Below are positions 61,350 through 64,000 of a stretch of 64,000 nucleotides of DNA, in pieces. Source of the DNA: Pontibacter sp. SGAir0037 (GTDB taxonomy: Bacteria; Bacteroidota; Bacteroidia; Cytophagales; Hymenobacteraceae); the NCBI RefSeq assembly GCF_005491705.1, contig NZ_CP028092.1, forward strand, positions 3,348,001-3,412,000, given 5' to 3'. Made by a program: the position numbers and the translations under genes. The notes under the pieces were generated by a model. It did no database searches and had not been told where the DNA came from. It saw nothing but the letters and a program-made list of their open reading frames with translations. Every line of letters starts with the position of its first letter. Positions within the stretch are counted from its first letter, which is position 1.

Positions 61350-62009
61350 ATGAATACGTCTTATATCCTCGGTTTTCTGAGACAACTCCAGGCTAATAAT
61401 TCTAAGCTGTGGATGGACCAGCACAGGGAGCAGTACCAGGAGGCCAGGCAGTGCTTCACAGAACTTGTTGCTTATGCGATAGATGAGCTGCAGCAACTGG
61501 ATGCCACGCTCTATGGTGTAAAGCCCCAGGAATGCTTGTTCAGGATAAATAAAAACGATTTTTCTAAAAAGGGAGAAGCACCTTACAAAGGACGAATGGG
61601 AGCAGGCATCTCAGAAGGTGGCCGGCATTCGCCTTACGCAAACTATATACTAGTACTGGAGCCCGGGGGCAGGTCGCGCATTGGAGGAGGCATGGCCAAC
61701 CCAACGCCTGCTCAGCTTGCCCTGGTCAGAGAAGAGATCGATTATAACCCCGGCGAACTGGAGGCAATCTTACTGGCTCCTGACTTTAAAGCACAATTCG
61801 GGACACTGCAGGGAGACAAGATGCAAGGTACTCCTAAAGGCTATAGCAAATCACATACAGCTCTCGGCTTACTGCAGCACAAACAGTACCTGGCCCTACA
61901 TTATTTTACAGATGAAGAAATCTGTAACCTCTCTTTCTTAAAACAGTTAAAGCCGCTGTATACAACTGTAAAACCTTTACACGATTTTCTGAATAGAACT
62001 GTGGAATAA
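61350..62009 (+). CDS. DUF2461 (TIGR02453) family protein
   Basis: A 219-residue protein with the motifs NTSYILGFLRQLQANNSK, KNDFSKKGEAPYKGRMG and HSPYANYILVLEPGG that mark the DUF2461/TIGR02453 family. No function is established. The lipoprotein gene starts 13 bases later on the same strand, and the Rieske gene four bases after that, so the three may be one operon. Confidence 0.9.
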   Translation: MNTSYILGFLRQLQANNSKLWMDQHREQYQEARQCFTELVAYAIDELQQLDATLYGVKPQECLFRINKNDFSKKGEAPYKGRMGAGISEGGRHSPYANYILVLEPGGRSRIGGGMANPTPAQLALVREEIDYNPGELEAILLAPDFKAQFGTLQGDKMQGTPKGYSKSHTALGLLQHKQYLALHYFTDEEICNLSFLKQLKPLYTTVKPLHDFLNRTVE

Positions 62010-62022
62010 TGGCAAGCACCCT

Positions 62023-62400
62023 ATGAAATGGCTATCATCACTCTTATTAATTTGTATTGTATTGTTTTCGGCCTGTAGCGGCGAGAATACCAACAACAGA
62101 ATACCCGACACGCAACCTGATATTCAGGGCCCGATTTCGAAGTTAAAAAGAACGGCAGCTAAAAACGGCAAGTCGGTGGCTACAATATTGGTTGAAACCG
62201 TAGGCGGCATCGAAAGCAATTACCCGAAGGCCACTATAACGGTGGATGAAAAGACTATAATTCAGGATCAGGAAGGCACGATACTTAAACCGACACATTT
62301 GCGGGAAGGATTAACGGCAGAGGTTTGGTTTGATGAACCTGTTCTGGAATCGTTACCTGTTCAGGCACATGCAGCCGCTGTCCGGATAACTGTAGAATAA
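62023..62400 (+). CDS. Small lipoprotein
   Basis: A 125-residue lipoprotein. The signal peptide ends at the lipobox FSAC with lipidated Cys at residue 18. The mature part is a small beta-rich domain with a SVATILVETVGGIESNYPKA strand pair and HLREGLTAEVWFDEP. It resembles small bacterial lipoproteins of the DUF3221 kind, a tentative match by pattern only. It is separated from the Rieske gene by four bases. Confidence 0.75.
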   Translation: MKWLSSLLLICIVLFSACSGENTNNRIPDTQPDIQGPISKLKRTAAKNGKSVATILVETVGGIESNYPKATITVDEKTIIQDQEGTILKPTHLREGLTAEVWFDEPVLESLPVQAHAAAVRITVE

Positions 62401-62404
62401 AGCT

Positions 62405-62746
62405 ATGGCAGAAACTACCAAAGCGTATACCTGGCACAAGATCTTTAACTCCGAGGCAGAGGCTAAAGAGCAGGTGCCACCGCGCAAGCTCAGGCAATTT
62501 ACGCTCGATGGCCGCACCATCTGCTTTGCCCATACCTTTGCCGGCTTCTTTGGCATCGAAGATGCCTGCCCGCATATGGGCCACTCCCTTAGCAAAGGCA
62601 ATACTAATTACCTCAACGAAGTGATATGCCCCTGGCATAGCTATCGCTATGATCTTACCAACGGCAAAGAATGCGACTATCGCTCACGTAATGCCAGAGT
62701 ATACCCTGTAGAAGTGCGCGAAGACGGTGTGTTTATCGGTATTTGA
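62405..62746 (+). CDS. Rieske [2Fe-2S] protein
   Basis: A 113-residue soluble Rieske ferredoxin. The iron-sulfur ligands are CPHMGH (Cys, His) in the first cluster loop and CPWHSY (Cys, His) in the second, with a hydrophobic segment between. No membrane helix or signal, so it is a small cytoplasmic electron carrier or a component of an oxygenase. It lies four bases after a lipoprotein gene; the co-location has no known meaning. The C-terminal VEVREDGVFIGI is the usual end of such domains. Confidence 0.95.
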   Translation: MAETTKAYTWHKIFNSEAEAKEQVPPRKLRQFTLDGRTICFAHTFAGFFGIEDACPHMGHSLSKGNTNYLNEVICPWHSYRYDLTNGKECDYRSRNARVYPVEVREDGVFIGI

Positions 62747-62773
62747 AAATACCAGCTGCTGCTGGCTGGCACC

Positions 62774-62989
62774 TTATTTAAGGTTACCAGCTACAGCACC
62801 AGTAGTAACATGAGAAGCAGAGGCGGATACTACCACAGTATCCAGCATTACTGTCATAACAGGTACTTCTACATCAATTGCAACAGCTTCGTCTGCTGCA
62901 GCAGGTTGAACATGTGATGTGCGAACGGTTTCGTTGCATACAAGACCAAAACCAAATAAATAAGCGGCGAATACGAATAACATTTTCAT
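62774..62989 (-). CDS. Small secreted hypothetical protein
   Basis: A 71-residue protein with a short signal-like N-terminus (MKMLFVFAAYLFGFGL, then a Cys at 18). The rest is rich in Ala, Val and Thr and has little order. There is no recognised family. It is supported by a complete TATCTTTG/TTG promoter directly upstream (63030-63060) with a 34-base leader. Its stop is 28 bases from the Rieske stop. A lipoprotein signal is possible but the residues before Cys do not form a proper lipobox. Confidence 0.55.
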   Translation of the reverse strand: MKMLFVFAAYLFGFGLVCNETVRTSHVQPAAADEAVAIDVEVPVMTVMLDTVVVSASASHVTTGAVAGNLK

Positions 62990-63029
62990 AGTTTTATTTT
63001 TTAGAGCGGTTAATATTTAATTGATGCTC

Positions 63030-63060
63030 CAAAGATACGCTACAGTACTTTGCATTGCAA
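63030..63060 (-). promoter_or_regulatory. Promoter of the small secreted protein gene
   Basis: On the minus strand -33 TTG at 63060-63058 and -7 TATCTTTG at 63037-63030 with a 20-base spacer. The arrangement is the same as for the perR-like gene, and the -7 sequence is identical. Confidence 0.65.
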
Positions 63061-63310
63061 GGTACTGTATAAACAAATAGACAAACCTGCTCTTCTTACC
63101 CATTAACTCCTTTAAAAATCAGATAAAACCTTGGCTATAAAAGCGCCAGCCTTGCCATATCTTCTTGTATATGTGCCGCTACGCTTAAAACACATTTTGC
63201 AACAATTCCTGAAGCTGTTTTGCAGAGTTCTCCTGGCAATTACTTTGCCTCCTGAAAATACTTCTGATAAATTACCGGCCCGGCTCAGCAATACACAGGT
63301 CAAAAAGAAG

Positions 63311-63318
63311 TACTTTTG
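63311..63318 (+). promoter_or_regulatory. Candidate -7 element for the APC permease
   Basis: TACTTTTG matches TAnnTTTG; predicted leader about 12 bases to the ATG at 63337, at the short end of the range here. Confidence 0.4.
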
Positions 63319-63336
63319 TGTCATTTTACTTTAGAT

Positions 63337-64000
63337 ATGGAAGATCTGCAAGAGCGAATAGCAAAGACTTCGGAGAAGTCGAAAGAAGGTTTTAAGCGTG
63401 AAATAACGCTTTTTGATGCCATCATGATTGTAACGGGTGGTATGATTGGTTCGGGTATATTTATTGTAACTGCCGATATATCGCGCACCGTTGTAACGCC
63501 TGGCAACATGCTGCTGGTGTGGGTGCTGTCGGGTTTCCTGACAATGGTAGGCGCTATCAGTTATGGCGAGCTTTCTTCTATGTTTCCCAATGTGGGCGGC
63601 CAGTATGTATACCTGAAAGAGGCATTTAATAAAATGGTGGCCTTCCTGTATGGCTGGACTCTTTTCCTGGTAATCCAAACAGGTATTATAGCAGCGGTAG
63701 CTGTGGCCTTTGCACGCTTTACCGGTGTTATCATTCCCTGGTTCAGCGAGAGCAATGCCTTGTTCTCTTTTGCAGGTCGTAACTTTACCACCGTACAACT
63801 GCTGGCAATCACCAGTATTATCTATCTTACTTATATTAACTCCAGGGGCGTGAAAAGCGGAAAGCTGATTCAGAACATCTTCGGCAGCACCAAGCTTATC
63901 GCTCTGTTTGGCCTGATTCTTTTTGGATTCCTCTTCGGGATAAACGAGACTGCTGTTCAGGCAAACTTCTCCGACTTTTGGGGTGAGGCAGCCACGGCAG
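63337..64000 (+). CDS. APC family amino acid permease, 3' end outside the window
   Basis: The first 221 residues of an amino acid transporter of the APC superfamily. The protein starts with a short cytoplasmic tail (EDLQERIAKTSEKSKEGF), then the first helix carries the glycine-rich substrate motif TGGMIGSGIFIV (about 33-44). Six helices are seen up to the window end, including LVWVLSGFLTMVGAISYGEL and FLYGWTLFLVIQTGIIAA. The family transports amino acids or polyamines; the substrate cannot be told. The start ATG has a -7 element 19 bases upstream. Confidence 0.93.
   Translation, partial: MEDLQERIAKTSEKSKEGFKREITLFDAIMIVTGGMIGSGIFIVTADISRTVVTPGNMLLVWVLSGFLTMVGAISYGELSSMFPNVGGQYVYLKEAFNKMVAFLYGWTLFLVIQTGIIAAVAVAFARFTGVIIPWFSESNALFSFAGRNFTTVQLLAITSIIYLTYINSRGVKSGKLIQNIFGSTKLIALFGLILFGFLFGINETAVQANFSDFWGEAATA

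Larger units (their letters stand above)
62990..63336. other. Intergenic region between the small secreted protein and the APC permease
   Basis: About 350 bases between divergent genes. It contains the promoter at 63030-63060 for the leftward gene and the -7 element at 63311-63318 for the permease; the stretch between holds nothing else that I recognise. Confidence 0.5.

Noticed and set aside
63131-63334. Plus-strand open frame of 67 codons before the APC permease
   Set aside because: It has no start-site support, no recognised motif and covers the permease promoter.
1-64000. CRISPR arrays, insertion sequences, phage or integration sites
   Set aside because: I read for evenly spaced repeats, transposase motifs and terminal inverted repeats and saw none; the long palindromes are each unique in sequence.

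Overview
The window comes from a chromosome of a Bacteroidota bacterium, most likely Cytophagales/Hymenobacteraceae (Pontibacter-like). This is inferred, not searched. The grounds are a SusC/SusD pair, a TonB-dependent receptor with a carboxypeptidase-like N-terminal domain, a TPR/PD40/OmpA envelope protein, a DUF5606 protein, the TAnnTTTG -7 promoter element upstream of many genes, weak Shine-Dalgarno sequences, and moderate G+C with A+T-rich intergenic stretches. I see no tRNA, rRNA, CRISPR array, insertion sequence, phage gene or replication origin. Most of the window reads as ordinary chromosomal backbone.

Layout. 0-8 kb: 5' part of menaquinone methyltransferase ubiE/menG, an OmpA/PD40/TPR envelope protein, GTPase engB, a secreted TonB-C protein, a DUF5606 protein, aspartate kinase, enoyl-CoA hydratase and a VOC protein. 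8-10 kb: a PerR-like regulator with its own promoter and palindromic operator, followed 39 bp later by peroxiredoxin ahpC, ending in a perfect 70-bp palindrome. 10-19 kb: TonB-dependent receptor, waaA-rsgA (overlapping), a fasciclin lipoprotein, cyclophilin, a dicarboxylate/amino-acid symporter, a ZIP-like membrane protein and an A+T-rich glycosyltransferase-like gene. 20-24 kb: a MoxR/chelatase-like AAA+ ATPase and a von Willebrand A protein, then DUF427. 24-28 kb: acyl-ACP desaturase and a three-gene cupin/aminotransferase/glycosyltransferase operon for a deoxy-amino sugar. 28-38 kb: yigZ, corA, a large envelope protein, a universal stress protein, an ATP-grasp protein, a lipoprotein, dtd-mazG, comB-like and gcvT. 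39-41 kb: a CHASE3 histidine kinase and a single-domain response regulator. 41-46 kb: rnhB and susC-susD behind a 615-bp A+T-rich leader. 47-55 kb: prfB with an intact programmed +1 frameshift, then a minus-strand run plsC-gatC-TPR membrane protein-ABC ATPase-cobalamin adenosyltransferase-ilvE. 55-60 kb: a NUDIX hydrolase and a PIG-L deacetylase / 48-residue membrane protein / sodium:solute symporter operon. 60-64 kb: an unknown two-TM protein, a 30-residue membrane peptide, a DUF2461 protein, a lipoprotein, a Rieske ferredoxin, a small secreted protein and the start of an APC permease.

How the genes fit together. The strongest functional modules are the perR-ahpC peroxide unit, the susCD uptake pair, the AAA+/VWA pair, the sugar-nucleotide cassette, and the PIG-L/small TM/SSS operon. 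Most convergent gene pairs are separated by unusually long, often loopless perfect palindromes that probably act as bidirectional terminators. No wholly new system is evident. The items most worth following are the cysteine-poor PerR with its promoter-operator layout, the FdtA-like cupin whose catalytic-type histidine is Asn, two very short membrane proteins, the noncanonical Walker motifs in the AAA+ protein, and the unknown membrane gene at 60.4 kb.
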